From the NCBI GenBank assembly GCA_028280115.1, contig JANQMJ010000017.1, forward strand, positions 62,001 to 126,000: a DNA stretch of 64,000 nucleotides, written 5' to 3'. A model generated the notes under the pieces. That model did not search any database. It was given only the letters and a program-made list of their open reading frames with translations, and had not been told where the DNA came from. The translations under genes were made by a program, and so were the position numbers. This stretch comes from Parvularculaceae bacterium. GTDB taxonomy: Bacteria; Pseudomonadota; Alphaproteobacteria; Caulobacterales; Parvularculaceae. Shown here piece after piece: positions 1-6,429 of the stretch; positions within the stretch are counted from its first letter, which is position 1; each line of letters opens with the position of its first letter.

Positions 1-8
1 GTCCTGTT

Positions 9-110
9 CCCTCTCCCTTAGGGAGAGGGCTAGGGTGAGGGGTTCAAAGAAAGACTCCTTTCCCCTCACCCAAAATCACTTCGTGATTTTGACCTCTCCC
101 CAGGGAGAGG
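9..110. repeat. Modular palindromic repeat element, copy A
   Basis: Two outer hairpins (9-29 and 93-110, CCTCTCCC-type arms) enclose a GTGAGGGG/CCCCTCAC inverted pair (35-42, 62-69) and a separate 8-bp palindrome, AAAATCAC/GTGATTTT, at 72-90. The same layout recurs at 6430-6543 in the opposite orientation with a different inner palindrome, and a shorter relative lies at 5835-5893. It is noncoding and fills the gap before the first gene. Bases 1-153 otherwise hold nothing I can call a gene. Confidence 0.8.
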
Positions 111-153
111 TGGGTCGCACGCAAGAAAACTTTAAAACGGACGAGCCCACGTC

Positions 154-714
154 ATGTTCCTGACCCTGCTTTCTCCGCCGGCGGCGGAACCGATAACCCT
201 TAGCGACCTCAAAGACCATCTTCGGGTGACGCAAGGCGACGAAGACGCGCTGATTACCGGCGTTCTGGTCGCCGCGGTGCGCGCCGTCGAGGCGCGCGCC
301 GGTCTGGCGCTGATGTCTCAGCAATGGCGCCTGACACTCGATTGCGTTCCTGCTGAAACCCTTCGCTTGCCCATCGCGCCGGCCGCTTCGCTCGATGGGG
401 CGACGGTGGCCGACGCAGAGGGCGCGCCCCAGGCGGTGGACGCTGCGCTTTACGAATTCAGCGCCGGTTTTCCCGGCCGGCTGCGCGCCGTCGCCCCCTG
501 GCCCCGGCCGGGCGTTGCGCTTGACGGCGTGACGATCGATTTCACCGCCGGCTACGGAACCGTGGACGCCGTGCCGGAACCGCTCAAGCAGGCGGTGAAA
601 CTCCTCGCCGCGCATTTTTTTGAAACCCGCGAGTCGGCGGGCGAACAGCGCATTTATTCCGTGCCTCGTACGGTCGATGCGCTGCTTGCGCCCTATCGGG
701 AGTTGCGGCTGTGA
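154..714 (+). CDS. GTA head-tail connector protein (HK97 gp6-like, GTA g6)
   Basis: This 186-residue protein resembles phage gp6-like head-tail connectors, which dock on the portal ring after DNA filling. The N-terminal half, roughly residues 14-60, has the mostly helical pattern seen at the start of this family (ITLSDLKDHLRV, then a helix rich in Ala and Glu). It ends with GTGA overlap into the next gene, as expected for a compact phage operon. The identification rests on the sequence pattern and on the colinear GTA genes that follow. The capsid, protease, portal and terminase genes would lie upstream of the window. Confidence 0.8.
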   Translation: MFLTLLSPPAAEPITLSDLKDHLRVTQGDEDALITGVLVAAVRAVEARAGLALMSQQWRLTLDCVPAETLRLPIAPAASLDGATVADAEGAPQAVDAALYEFSAGFPGRLRAVAPWPRPGVALDGVTIDFTAGYGTVDAVPEPLKQAVKLLAAHFFETRESAGEQRIYSVPRTVDALLAPYRELRL

Positions 715-1028
715 TCGGCGCCTTACGCCATCGCGTCGAATTGTTGACGCCCTCCCGTATCGACGACGACGCCGGCGGCGCGGCGATCGTCTGGCTGCCG
801 GGCCCGGAGATCTGGGCTGCGGTCGAACGCCTGACCTCGACGCGCGATTTCGCCGGCGACCGGGAAAACCGCCTGCAGCGCATCGCCGCGACCGTGCGGT
901 TCCGCACCGACATCGTGCTCGGCCAGCGGCTCGCTTTCGAAAACGACCATTATGAAGTCGTCAGTATCGAAAATGACGACGAACGCGGCCGGCGTTTGAC
1001 GCTGGTCTGCGAGGAGGTGAAATCATGA
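711..1028 (+). CDS. GTA head-tail adaptor (head closure) protein, g7-like
   Basis: A 105-residue protein of the phage head closure/SPP1 gp16-like type. The N-terminus MIGALRHRVEL and the later FRTDIVLGQRLAF segment are typical of this small beta-barrel family. The GTG start overlaps the stop of the upstream connector gene by four bases (GTGA), and the stop overlaps the next start the same way, so translation is probably coupled. The protein is expected to seal the DNA-filled head and join it to the tail. Its place in the RcGTA order g6-g7-g8 supports the call. Confidence 0.8.
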   Translation: MIGALRHRVELLTPSRIDDDAGGAAIVWLPGPEIWAAVERLTSTRDFAGDRENRLQRIAATVRFRTDIVLGQRLAFENDHYEVVSIENDDERGRRLTLVCEEVKS

Positions 1029-1432
1029 CCGACGCCCCATGGGAGTTGCAACGCGCCGTTTATCAGGCGCTCAGCGCCGACGCGGCGATCAAGGCCGAAC
1101 TCGGCGACCCGGCGCGAATCTATGACGATCCGCCGCCTGATGCGGTCCTGCCCTATCTTACCATCGGCGAGGCCCAGACGAGGGACTGGCCCGGCGTTGA
1201 GGGCGGGCTCGAACACATGATCCGGCTTCATGTCTTTTCGCGTTACGCCGGCCGGCGCGAAATCAAGGCCGTCATGGGCGCGGTTTACGACGCCCTGCAC
1301 GACGTCTCGCTGACGCTTGCCGGGCATGCGCTGGTCAATATCCGTTTCGTCTTCGGCGATGCGTTTCGCCGCCGGGACGGGCAAACCTATCAGGGCGCGC
1401 TGCGCTTTCGCGCCGTGACGCAGAAGGAGTGA
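1025..1432 (+). CDS. GTA tail terminator-like protein, DUF3168 (g8-like)
   Basis: A 135-residue protein matching the DUF3168 pattern: an N-terminal helix (WELQRAVYQALSAD), then IYDDPPPDAVLPYLTIGE, and a central HMIRLHVFSRYAGRREIK segment. The family forms the hexameric tail terminator or head-tail joining ring of siphophages and of RcGTA (g8). It overlaps the head-tail adaptor by ATGA and is followed by a 118-bp gap holding a long hairpin before the major tail gene. Function is inferred from family and order. Confidence 0.85.
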   Translation: MTDAPWELQRAVYQALSADAAIKAELGDPARIYDDPPPDAVLPYLTIGEAQTRDWPGVEGGLEHMIRLHVFSRYAGRREIKAVMGAVYDALHDVSLTLAGHALVNIRFVFGDAFRRRDGQTYQGALRFRAVTQKE

Positions 1433-1435
1433 GGA

Positions 1436-1487
1436 GTGAATGGTGAAATCGTGAATTGGAGTCGCGCTGCACGATTTCACCATTCAC
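1436..1487. repeat. Perfect 18-bp inverted repeat between g8 and g9
   Basis: GTGAATGGTGAAATCGTG (1436-1453) is matched exactly by its reverse complement at 1470-1487, with a 16-nt loop. It begins four bases after the g8 stop and lacks a T tract, so it looks less like a terminator than like a mobile palindrome or an mRNA-stabilising stem ahead of the highly expressed major tail gene. Confidence 0.85.
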
Positions 1488-1550
1488 CACTTCGCTATTT
1501 CACCGCCTGGCCGTTCGCAAAATCGTAGAACAATTAAGAGGAATTCAAAT

Positions 1551-1973
1551 ATGTCCGTACAAAGAGGTAAAGACTTGCTTTTGAAAATCGGCGACGGCGG
1601 CGCGCCGGAAAGTTTTTCCGCCGTCGGCGGCCTGCGGGCCAAGACGCTGTCGCTTAACGCCCAGAGCGTTGACGTCACTCATGCGGAATCCGTCGGCGGC
1701 TGGCGCGAATTGCTCGCCGGCGCCGGCGTGCGCCAGGCCTCGGTCTCCGGCGCCGGGGTGTTCTTAAGCGATGGGGCGGCGGAAAGTGTGCGCACGGCGT
1801 TTTTCGCCGGCGACATCGAAAACTGGCAAATCGTCATTCCCGGCTTCGGCGACATGACCGGCCCGTTTCTCATCGCCAATCTCGATTATGCCGGCGATCA
1901 CGACGGCGAGGCGGCGATGTCGCTCGCCCTCGAATCCGCCGGCGAACTCGTCTTCACGCCGGAGGCGCCGTGA
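1551..1973 (+). CDS. GTA major tail protein, TP901-1 family (g9-like)
   Basis: A 140-residue protein of the phage major tail (tail tube) family. Typical elements are the N-terminal KGKDLLLKIG-like opening (RGKDLLLKIGDG), the strand-turn LRAKTLSLNAQSVDVTH, and the C-terminal EAAMSLALESAGELVFTPE. It polymerises into the tail tube through which DNA leaves the particle. A strong ribosome site (AGAGGAA) precedes the ATG, fitting a protein needed in many copies. The separation from g8 by a palindrome means it is not translationally coupled to the upstream genes. Confidence 0.9.
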   Translation: MSVQRGKDLLLKIGDGGAPESFSAVGGLRAKTLSLNAQSVDVTHAESVGGWRELLAGAGVRQASVSGAGVFLSDGAAESVRTAFFAGDIENWQIVIPGFGDMTGPFLIANLDYAGDHDGEAAMSLALESAGELVFTPEAP

Positions 1974-1999
1974 TGGTTGTATTTAGCACACAACCTGTT

Positions 2000-2118
2000 C
2001 CCCGCTCATTCCCGCGAAAGCGGGAATCCAGTCGGCGATGTTCCGACCGCAAATGCATCGTTTCGATTGTTGAGAGCGCAGGACCGCTGGATCCCCGCCT
2101 GCGCGGGGATGAGCGGGG
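2000..2118. repeat. Inverted repeat pair (ATTCCC...GGGAAT / CTGGATCCCCGC type)
   Basis: Two about 32-bp imperfect arms, 2000-2031 and 2087-2118, each itself a short hairpin (ATTCCCGCGAAAGCGGGAAT in the left arm, ATCCCCGCCTGCGCGGGGAT in the right), face each other around a 55-bp centre. This is a common type of bacterial interspersed palindrome that recalls dRS3-like ATTCCC-N-GGGAAT sequences. It lies between g9 and g10 and has no coding content. Confidence 0.8.
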
Positions 2119-2145
2119 TTGGGTTTGCACGCAGGGGAAAACGTC

Positions 2146-2469
2146 ATGACCCATCCCCATAACGACGTCCGTATAAGGATCGACGGCGAAGAACGCCCCC
2201 TGCGCCTGACGCTCGGCGCGCTCGCTGACATCGAAGACGCCCTCGGCGGCGATTTCGAAGCGCTCAAGGAGCGGCTCAAACGCCCGCGGGTCGGCGATGT
2301 TCTCCTGATCCTGCACGCGCTGCTCGCCGGCGGCGGGACGACGCTGAGCCTTGAAGCGCTCAGGGCGAGCAAGGTCGACATCGCCGAGGCCGCGCGCGCC
2401 ATCGGGGAGGCGTTCGCGGCGCTGGAGGGCGATGCGCCGCCGGGAAAGCCGCATGTGGGGGAGAGCTAG
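2146..2469 (+). CDS. GTA tail assembly chaperone, first frame (g10-like)
   Basis: A 107-residue protein with the pattern of GTA tail assembly chaperones: RIRIDGEERPLRLTLGALAD near the start, where a small N-terminal sheet leads into IEDALG helices. The ATG at 2146 is preferred over an upstream in-frame TTG at 2119 because the latter lies at the edge of the palindromic repeat, and AGGGG sits just before the ATG. The frame contains the heptamer GGGAAAG (2442-2448) split as G GGA AAG, seven codons before its TAG stop. Such chaperones coat the tape measure protein during tail assembly. Confidence 0.85.
   Translation: MTHPHNDVRIRIDGEERPLRLTLGALADIEDALGGDFEALKERLKRPRVGDVLLILHALLAGGGTTLSLEALRASKVDIAEAARAIGEAFAALEGDAPPGKPHVGES
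2442..2448 (+). promoter_or_regulatory. Candidate -1 ribosomal frameshift heptamer GGGAAAG
   Basis: The heptamer is read as G GGA AAG in the g10 frame (codons at 2443 and 2446), which is the same sequence and phase as the lambda gpG/gpGT slippery site. Slipping back one base gives GGG AAA and enters the open frame that encodes the g10.1-like product up to the TAA at 2664. A downstream stimulatory structure was not tested. Confidence 0.65.
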
Positions 2470-2666
2470 AACGATGGCGCGCATGGTTTTGCTTTGCGGT
2501 GTTGCGTCTCGGCCTTGCGCCGGACGTCTTCTGGTCGCTCTCCCTGACCGAGTGGCGCTGGCTGCTCGCCGCCGCACTCGGCGAAGCGGGCGAGCCCATG
2601 GACGCGGCCGCGCTTTCTTCTCTTTTGCAACGTTATCCGGATAGGCCCCCATGCCCGACACCGTAA
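2442..2666 (+). CDS. GTA tail assembly chaperone, -1 frame (g10.1-like, DUF2376)
   Basis: In the -1 frame relative to g10, an open reading frame runs through a conserved-looking core, LRLGLAPDVFWSLSLTEW (around 2502-2555), which matches the GTA g10.1/DUF2376 type of about 60 residues. The frame has no ATG, GTG or TTG upstream of this core except GTG 2499/TTG 2502, which would cut off the preceding WRAWFCF segment. The simplest reading is production as a C-terminal extension of g10 by frameshifting at 2442-2448, giving about 173 residues in total. It overlaps the tape measure start at 2651. The coordinates give the new frame, not an independent start. Confidence 0.6.
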   Translation, partial: GKAACGGELERWRAWFCFAVLRLGLAPDVFWSLSLTEWRWLLAAALGEAGEPMDAAALSSLLQRYPDRPPCPTP

Positions 2667-3196
2667 ATCTTTCCATCAACGCCGACGGCGTTTCCGCCGG
2701 CTTCGCCGAGGCCGGGGCGGAAATCGAACGCATCGCCCGCGAGCAGATCGCGCCGGCCGCATCCCTGATCGACGAGGCGTTTTCAGTCGCGGCCGTTTCC
2801 ATTCAGTCCAATCTCGCCCGCGCCGCCGAACGCGGAGAACTGTCGCTGAAAAAGCTCTCCCGCGCGCTCTTACGCGATTTGCGCCGCTTCGCGATCGACG
2901 CCTTTGTCCGCAAGCCGGTGGAAAATCTTGTGACCAATCTTTTGAGCGCGCCGTTCGGCGGCGGGCGCGCCGGCGGCGGTTTTGCCGCCGCGGGCCAGTC
3001 CTATCTTGTCGGCGAGCGCGGACCGGAACTGTTCACGCCGGCAGCGAGCGGAACCGTCCGTTCCCTCAACGCATCGGGCATGACCGTCAATATTTCCCTG
3101 CCGGGCGTTAGCGACGCGGAAAGCTTTCGCCGTTCGCAGACCCAGATCGCCGCCGCGCTCGCCCGCGCCGTGGGGCGGGGACGGAGGAATCTATGA
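2651..3196 (+). CDS. GTA tail tape measure protein (g11-like)
   Basis: A 181-residue protein in the place of RcGTA g11. Short for a tape measure protein, it fits the short GTA tail. Residues 10-80 are helical (FAEAGAEIERIAREQIAP, then LARAAERGELSLKKLSRALL), and a Gly-rich stretch (FGGGRAGGGFAAAG) is followed by the conserved YLVGERGPELFTPAASG motif found near the C-terminus of many phage tape measure or minor tail proteins. It starts inside the end of the g10.1 frame. The family sets tail length and is threaded by the chaperones encoded just upstream. Confidence 0.85.
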   Translation: MPDTVNLSINADGVSAGFAEAGAEIERIAREQIAPAASLIDEAFSVAAVSIQSNLARAAERGELSLKKLSRALLRDLRRFAIDAFVRKPVENLVTNLLSAPFGGGRAGGGFAAAGQSYLVGERGPELFTPAASGTVRSLNASGMTVNISLPGVSDAESFRRSQTQIAAALARAVGRGRRNL

Positions 3197-3204
3197 GAAG
3201 CAGT

Positions 3205-3393
3205 TTATTTGCTTTCAACAAGAATCCACGCGCCATTGACCAGCTCGTGGATATGGCCGCCGTTTTCTTCTTGGAACCCCTTTGCTTCTTCAAGCGTTTC
3301 GAATTCCCGTTCGGCTGGAGGATTCATCGTAATTGGTTCCACGCCATCAAAGTCTTTAATTTCAACGTTAAGGTAAACTACTTTATATGTCAT
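3205..3393 (-). CDS. Small accessory protein of unknown function inside the GTA cluster
   Basis: A 62-residue acidic, soluble-looking protein read against the GTA genes. I do not recognise the family. The ATG at 3393 has a strong ribosome site (AGAGGAG) on the minus strand, which favours it over the overlapping + strand frame. The surrounding 3190-3500 is visibly AT-richer than the GTA genes and begins just after the g11 stop, so it looks like an insertion between g11 and g12. A GTGTACTG/CAGTACAC palindrome lies upstream and may regulate it. It behaves like a phage moron gene: small, opposite strand, own promoter. Confidence 0.6.
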   Translation of the reverse strand: MTYKVVYLNVEIKDFDGVEPITMNPPAEREFETLEEAKGFQEENGGHIHELVNGAWILVESK

Positions 3394-3430
3394 CGTGGTA
3401 CTCCTCTACTACGTATACTACAAGGTCACG

Positions 3431-3461
3431 GTGTACTGTATGTTATAGGTAATCAGTACAC
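3431..3461. promoter_or_regulatory. Operator-like inverted repeat upstream of the minus-strand gene
   Basis: GTGTACTG (3431-3438) and CAGTACAC (3454-3461) form a perfect 8-bp inverted repeat with a 15-bp spacer, in AT-rich DNA 38 bp upstream of the minus-strand start codon. On the minus strand the spacer contains TATAAC, a possible -10. No convincing -35 is seen. The geometry suggests a dimeric repressor site over the promoter. Confidence 0.45.
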
Positions 3462-3506
3462 AGATATAATATCATTTCGCGCGGTGGGAATCAAGCGGGG
3501 CGTGAA

Positions 3507-4142
3507 ATGACTTCCTTCCACGAAGTTTTATTCCCTGTCGACATTGCGCTGAATTCCGAAGGCGGGCCGACGCGGCGCACGGATATTGTCGCGCTGGTTT
3601 CCGGCCATGAGGAGCGCAATTCCCCCTGGGCCGGCTCGCGCCGGGCCTTCAACGCGGGCTACGGCGTTAAATCGGTCGCCGACATTGAAGACGTCATTGC
3701 GTTTTTCGAAGCGCGCCAGGGACGGCTTTTCGGCTTTCGCTTTCGCGATCCGTTCGACTTTAAGAGCTGCCGCATCGCGCAAACCCACAGCGACGAGGAC
3801 CAACTCATCGGGACCGGCGACGGCGTTGAAACCGATTTTCAGCTCGTCAAACGCTATATCTCCGGCGCGGCGACCTATGCGCGGACGATCAAAAAGCCCG
3901 TGGTCGGGTCGGTCCTTGTCGCGGTCGACGGCGCGCCGCAGACGGAAGGTCCCGACTTCACGCTCGACGAAACGACGGGCATTGTTACGTTCGCCGCCGC
4001 GCCGGCAGGCGGCGCAAGTGTGACCGCCGGCTATCTGTTCGACACGCCGGTCCGTTTCGATACGGACGAACTCAGGATCAATCTTGCCGCCTTTAAGGCC
4101 GGCGATATTCCGTCGATCCCGCTGATTGAGGTGCTATCGTAA
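3507..4142 (+). CDS. GTA distal tail protein, DUF2460 (g12-like)
   Basis: A 211-residue protein of the DUF2460 family (TIGR02217-like). It begins FHEVLFPVDIALNSEGGP and continues with RRTDIVALVSGHEERNSPW, both hallmarks of GTA g12, and the C-terminal half carries SVTAGYLFDTPVRFDTDEL. The family forms the distal tail ring at the baseplate junction. Its stop overlaps the next start (TAATG), so g12 and g13 are coupled, whereas upstream it is separated from g11 by the inserted minus-strand gene. Confidence 0.93.
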   Translation: MTSFHEVLFPVDIALNSEGGPTRRTDIVALVSGHEERNSPWAGSRRAFNAGYGVKSVADIEDVIAFFEARQGRLFGFRFRDPFDFKSCRIAQTHSDEDQLIGTGDGVETDFQLVKRYISGAATYARTIKKPVVGSVLVAVDGAPQTEGPDFTLDETTGIVTFAAAPAGGASVTAGYLFDTPVRFDTDELRINLAAFKAGDIPSIPLIEVLS

Positions 4143-5020
4143 TGCGCGCCGTCGATCCCGATTTGCAGGCTCACCTTAATAGCGGCGCGACGACGCTGGC
4201 GACCTGCTGGCGGATTGCCCGCCGCGACGGTTTCGTTCTCGGTTTTACCGATCACGACCGGGCGCTTTCCTTTGACGGAACCGACTTTTTGCCGGAGACG
4301 GGCGCGACCGGCACGGCGCTGTCGTCGAGCGCCGATCTTTCCGTCGACAACGCCGACCTCGAAGGCGCGCTCAGCGCCGACGCGCTTTCCGCCGACGACC
4401 TCGCCGCCGGGCGTTATGACGGCGCCGCGGTTGAAATCTTCCGGGTCAACTGGGCAGCGCCCGGCCAGCGTTTATTGCTCAAAAAAGGCGTCATCGGCGA
4501 AGTCTCGCGCATCGGCGAGGCCTTCAAGGCCGAACTGCGCGGGCTTTCCCATCATCTCGATCAAACCCAAGGCCGGGTCTATCAGCGCCTGTGCGACGTC
4601 AATCTCGGCGGTCCCGCATGCGGCGTTGATCTTGACGATCCGCAGTTCAAGACCGCCGGGACCGTCACCGCGCTTGCCGACGCGCAAAGCTTTATCGGTT
4701 CGGGCTTTTCCGGCTTCGCCGATGAATGGTTCGCCCACGGATTGCTGACCTGGACGAGCGGCGCCAATGCGGGAATGTCGGCCCATATCAAAACGCAAAA
4801 CGCCGGCGGCGCAATCGCCCTGTGGCTGCCCGCCGGCGGGCCGATCGCCATCGGCGACGGGTTTGCGGCGACCGCCGGTTGCGACAAGCGCTTTGCAACC
4901 TGCAGGGGAAAATTTGCCAACGCGGTCAATTTCCGCGGCTTTCACCTGATGCCCGGCAACGACTTTGCGGTTTCCTATCCCTTGCGCGGGGAAAAGAACG
5001 ATGGAGGGAAACTGAAATGA
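4142..5020 (+). CDS. GTA tail hub protein, DUF2163 (g13-like)
   Basis: A 292-residue protein with the DUF2163/phage BR0599-like layout: N-terminal LATCWRIARRDGFVLGFTDHD, middle LRGLSHHLDQTQGRVYQ and CDVNLGGPACGVDL, then CDKRFATCRGKFANAVNFRG, with paired cysteines that in RcGTA g13 ligate an iron-sulfur cluster. It forms the tail hub. The final 20 codons and the stop are duplicated 422 bp downstream, so the gene end borders a tandem duplication. It is coupled to g12. Confidence 0.93.
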   Translation: MRAVDPDLQAHLNSGATTLATCWRIARRDGFVLGFTDHDRALSFDGTDFLPETGATGTALSSSADLSVDNADLEGALSADALSADDLAAGRYDGAAVEIFRVNWAAPGQRLLLKKGVIGEVSRIGEAFKAELRGLSHHLDQTQGRVYQRLCDVNLGGPACGVDLDDPQFKTAGTVTALADAQSFIGSGFSGFADEWFAHGLLTWTSGANAGMSAHIKTQNAGGAIALWLPAGGPIAIGDGFAATAGCDKRFATCRGKFANAVNFRGFHLMPGNDFAVSYPLRGEKNDGGKLK

Positions 5021-5028
5021 CGGAACAG

Positions 5029-5316
5029 CTACAGCAACCCACGAATGAAATCGTCGAGCCAAAAATACTGCAAGAGAGTAAGTGCAATCAGTATGAGCGC
5101 GCCGATCAGCGCCCCGATGACGGGTGGGCGCCCAATAAGGCGGGGGAGCCCAACGATGGAAGCGATAAACACGGACGTTGCAACCATCGCCTGACCCGCA
5201 ATCCCACCGAAATCGCCGGCGAAACTATCGCTGAGGGAAATGGCGTAGGCGGTCGGCGCGGAAATCCCGGCGAGTCCCAGGACGACTATGCAAAACGCTT
5301 GCGTTTGGGCCTTCAT
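5029..5316 (-). CDS. Small membrane protein A, convergent with g13
   Basis: A 95-residue protein with an N-terminal hydrophobic segment (residues 8-26, possibly a cleaved signal), a second at about 42-58 and a third at about 62-84, ending FWLDDFIRGLL. The minus-strand start has a GGAG-type ribosome site upstream. It shares its C-terminal third (IGRPPVIGALIGALILIA, then FWLDDFIRGLL) with the paralogue at 5451-5753. No family is recognised. It runs against the GTA operon and stops eight bases from the g13 stop. Confidence 0.6.
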   Translation of the reverse strand: MKAQTQAFCIVVLGLAGISAPTAYAISLSDSFAGDFGGIAGQAMVATSVFIASIVGLPRLIGRPPVIGALIGALILIALTLLQYFWLDDFIRGLL

Positions 5317-5382
5317 CCTGGCTCCGCCTTTCCAACTTCGGCCGCAAGCTTACAGGACGCCGGACAAGCCTTCAACGGCGAC

Positions 5383-5442
5383 GACTTTGCGGTTTCCTAT
5401 CCCTTGCGCGGCGAAAAGAATGACGGAGGGAAACTGAAATGA
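5383..5442 (+). pseudogene. Duplicated 3' remnant of g13
   Basis: This segment encodes DFAVSYPLRGEKNDGGKLK plus a TGA, the same protein end as g13 at 4961-5020, with only synonymous-looking differences. No start or body of g13 precedes it. It is a by-product of the 422-bp duplication. Confidence 0.8.
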
Positions 5443-5450
5443 TGGGACAG

Positions 5451-5753
5451 CTACAGCAACCCACGAATGAAATCGTCGAGCCAAAAGACGTTCACGAACA
5501 TAACAGAGGCCAACAAGAGCAATCCAATAATAGCGATAAGCATTGGTTTGCGGCCGATCATAGGGGGCAGTTTGCGGCGAATGACCCAAAGCACGCCGAG
5601 AAAAGAAAAAACCATCACCGCAAGATAAACAAGATTAGCCCAGTAACTCTCGAAAGTATCTTCGCGGCGCGCGCCGAAAAAAAGCACCGAGATACCGAGA
5701 ATCCAGGAAATCACCCAAGTCCAAGTGAGTATGGATTTTCGCTGATGAGTCAT
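5451..5753 (-). CDS. Small membrane protein B, paralogue of the 5029-5316 product
   Basis: A 100-residue protein with three predicted membrane segments (about residues 9-24, 38-58 and 70-90) and the same FWLDDFIRGLL C-terminus as its neighbour. The middle also aligns (IGRKPMLIAIIGLLLLA against IGRPPVIGALIGALILIA), so the pair are true paralogues, but the N-terminal halves barely resemble each other. The ribosome site is weak. The function is unknown. The preserved C-terminus could be a functional motif or merely the conserved repeat junction. Confidence 0.55.
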   Translation of the reverse strand: MTHQRKSILTWTWVISWILGISVLFFGARREDTFESYWANLVYLAVMVFSFLGVLWVIRRKLPPMIGRKPMLIAIIGLLLLASVMFVNVFWLDDFIRGLL

Positions 5754-5834
5754 GACGCGTTTCTCGGCTTTGGCGGTCCGGGCAACTCAACGCTTGCCAA
5801 CATACTTGGCGGCGACATCATCTGCAACGCTGAT

Positions 5835-5893
5835 CCCCACCCGGAATTTGCCCGCAAATTCCGACCTCCCCTTAAAAAGGGGAGGTGGATTGG
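5835..5893. repeat. Modular palindromic repeat element, short copy C
   Basis: CCCACCC, then the palindrome GGAATTTGC/GCAAATTCC, then GACCTCCCC followed by a complementary GGGGAGG arm. This is the same order of parts as one half of the elements at 9-110 and 6430-6543. It fills the space upstream of the g14-like gene. The rest of 5754-5919 shows nothing else clear. Confidence 0.7.
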
Positions 5894-5919
5894 CGCCGGC
5901 GGAAAGGGCGGCGCATTAA

Positions 5920-6393
5920 ATGTCTAGCATCCCCATTTTCGCATCTACCGTCTCGCGCCTGGCTGTCATCGACGCGGCGTGTTTATGGCTCGGCACGCCT
6001 TACGTCCATCAGGCAAGCGCCAAGGGCGCGGGCTGCGATTGTCTCGGTCTTATCCGCGGGGTCTGGCGCGAGCTTTACGGGGCCGAGCCGGAAGCGCCGC
6101 CGTCCTATACGCCCGACTGGAACGAACGCCATTGGAACAGGAAGGGCGGCGACGAACCGCTTCTTTCCGCCGCGCGGCGCAACATGATCGAACGCGAAAA
6201 CCTTTCCTTCGAACCCGGCGACGTTCTCATTTTTCGCGTCGCCGCGGACGGTCCGGCGAAACATTGCGGTATCGCGACGGCGCCCGACCGCTTCGTGCAC
6301 GCCTATGCGGGGCGCGCGGTGATCGAGTCGCAGCTTAACCGCTGGTGGCGCGCGCGCCTTGCCGGCGTTTTTATTTTTCCGGGGGTGGAGTGA
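5920..6393 (+). CDS. GTA NlpC/P60 family cell-wall peptidase (g14-like)
   Basis: A 157-residue NlpC/P60-type cysteine peptidase. The catalytic Cys lies in AKGAGCDCLGLIRGVWRE (around residue 43), and a later histidine in PAKHCGIATAPDRFVHAYAG supplies the second active-site part. In RcGTA g14 is a tail-tip peptidase thought to open the cell wall during DNA entry. The gene is isolated from g13 by the duplicated membrane-protein genes and from g15 by a palindromic repeat, so it is unlikely to be translationally coupled to either. Confidence 0.92.
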   Translation: MSSIPIFASTVSRLAVIDAACLWLGTPYVHQASAKGAGCDCLGLIRGVWRELYGAEPEAPPSYTPDWNERHWNRKGGDEPLLSAARRNMIERENLSFEPGDVLIFRVAADGPAKHCGIATAPDRFVHAYAGRAVIESQLNRWWRARLAGVFIFPGVE

Positions 6394-6429
6394 TGGTTTT
6401 TAATAATCGATTCCATTGTGTTTCATTTA

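Larger units (their letters stand above)
4961..5486. repeat. Tandem duplication of a 422-bp unit at the g13 3' end
   Basis: Segments 4961-5064 and 5383-5486 are nearly identical at an exact 422-bp offset. Each holds the last codons of g13, its stop, and the 3' end of a convergent minus-strand gene ending in WLDDFIRGLL. The remainder of the two units has diverged strongly. Either an old tandem duplication has kept its ends similar, or a recurrent insertion uses this sequence as its junction. Confidence 0.85.

Noticed and set aside
76..615. 179-residue minus-strand frame opposite the GTA connector gene
   Set aside because: It overlaps a well-supported phage gene, extends into a palindromic repeat and has the Arg-rich composition of a shadow frame.
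2474..2644. Reading of g10.1 from the ATG at 2474
   Set aside because: That ATG is in a different frame (giving MARMVLLCGV...) and does not encode the conserved LRLGLAPDVFW core.
3193..3510. 105-residue + strand frame opposite the 62-residue minus-strand gene
   Set aside because: It runs through the AT-rich promoter region and lacks a convincing ribosome site, whereas the minus-strand gene has AGAGGAG before its ATG.
5439..5927. 162-residue + strand frame across the second membrane gene
   Set aside because: It is antisense to a clear membrane protein with a paralogue, and its opening codons merely continue the duplicated g13 end.
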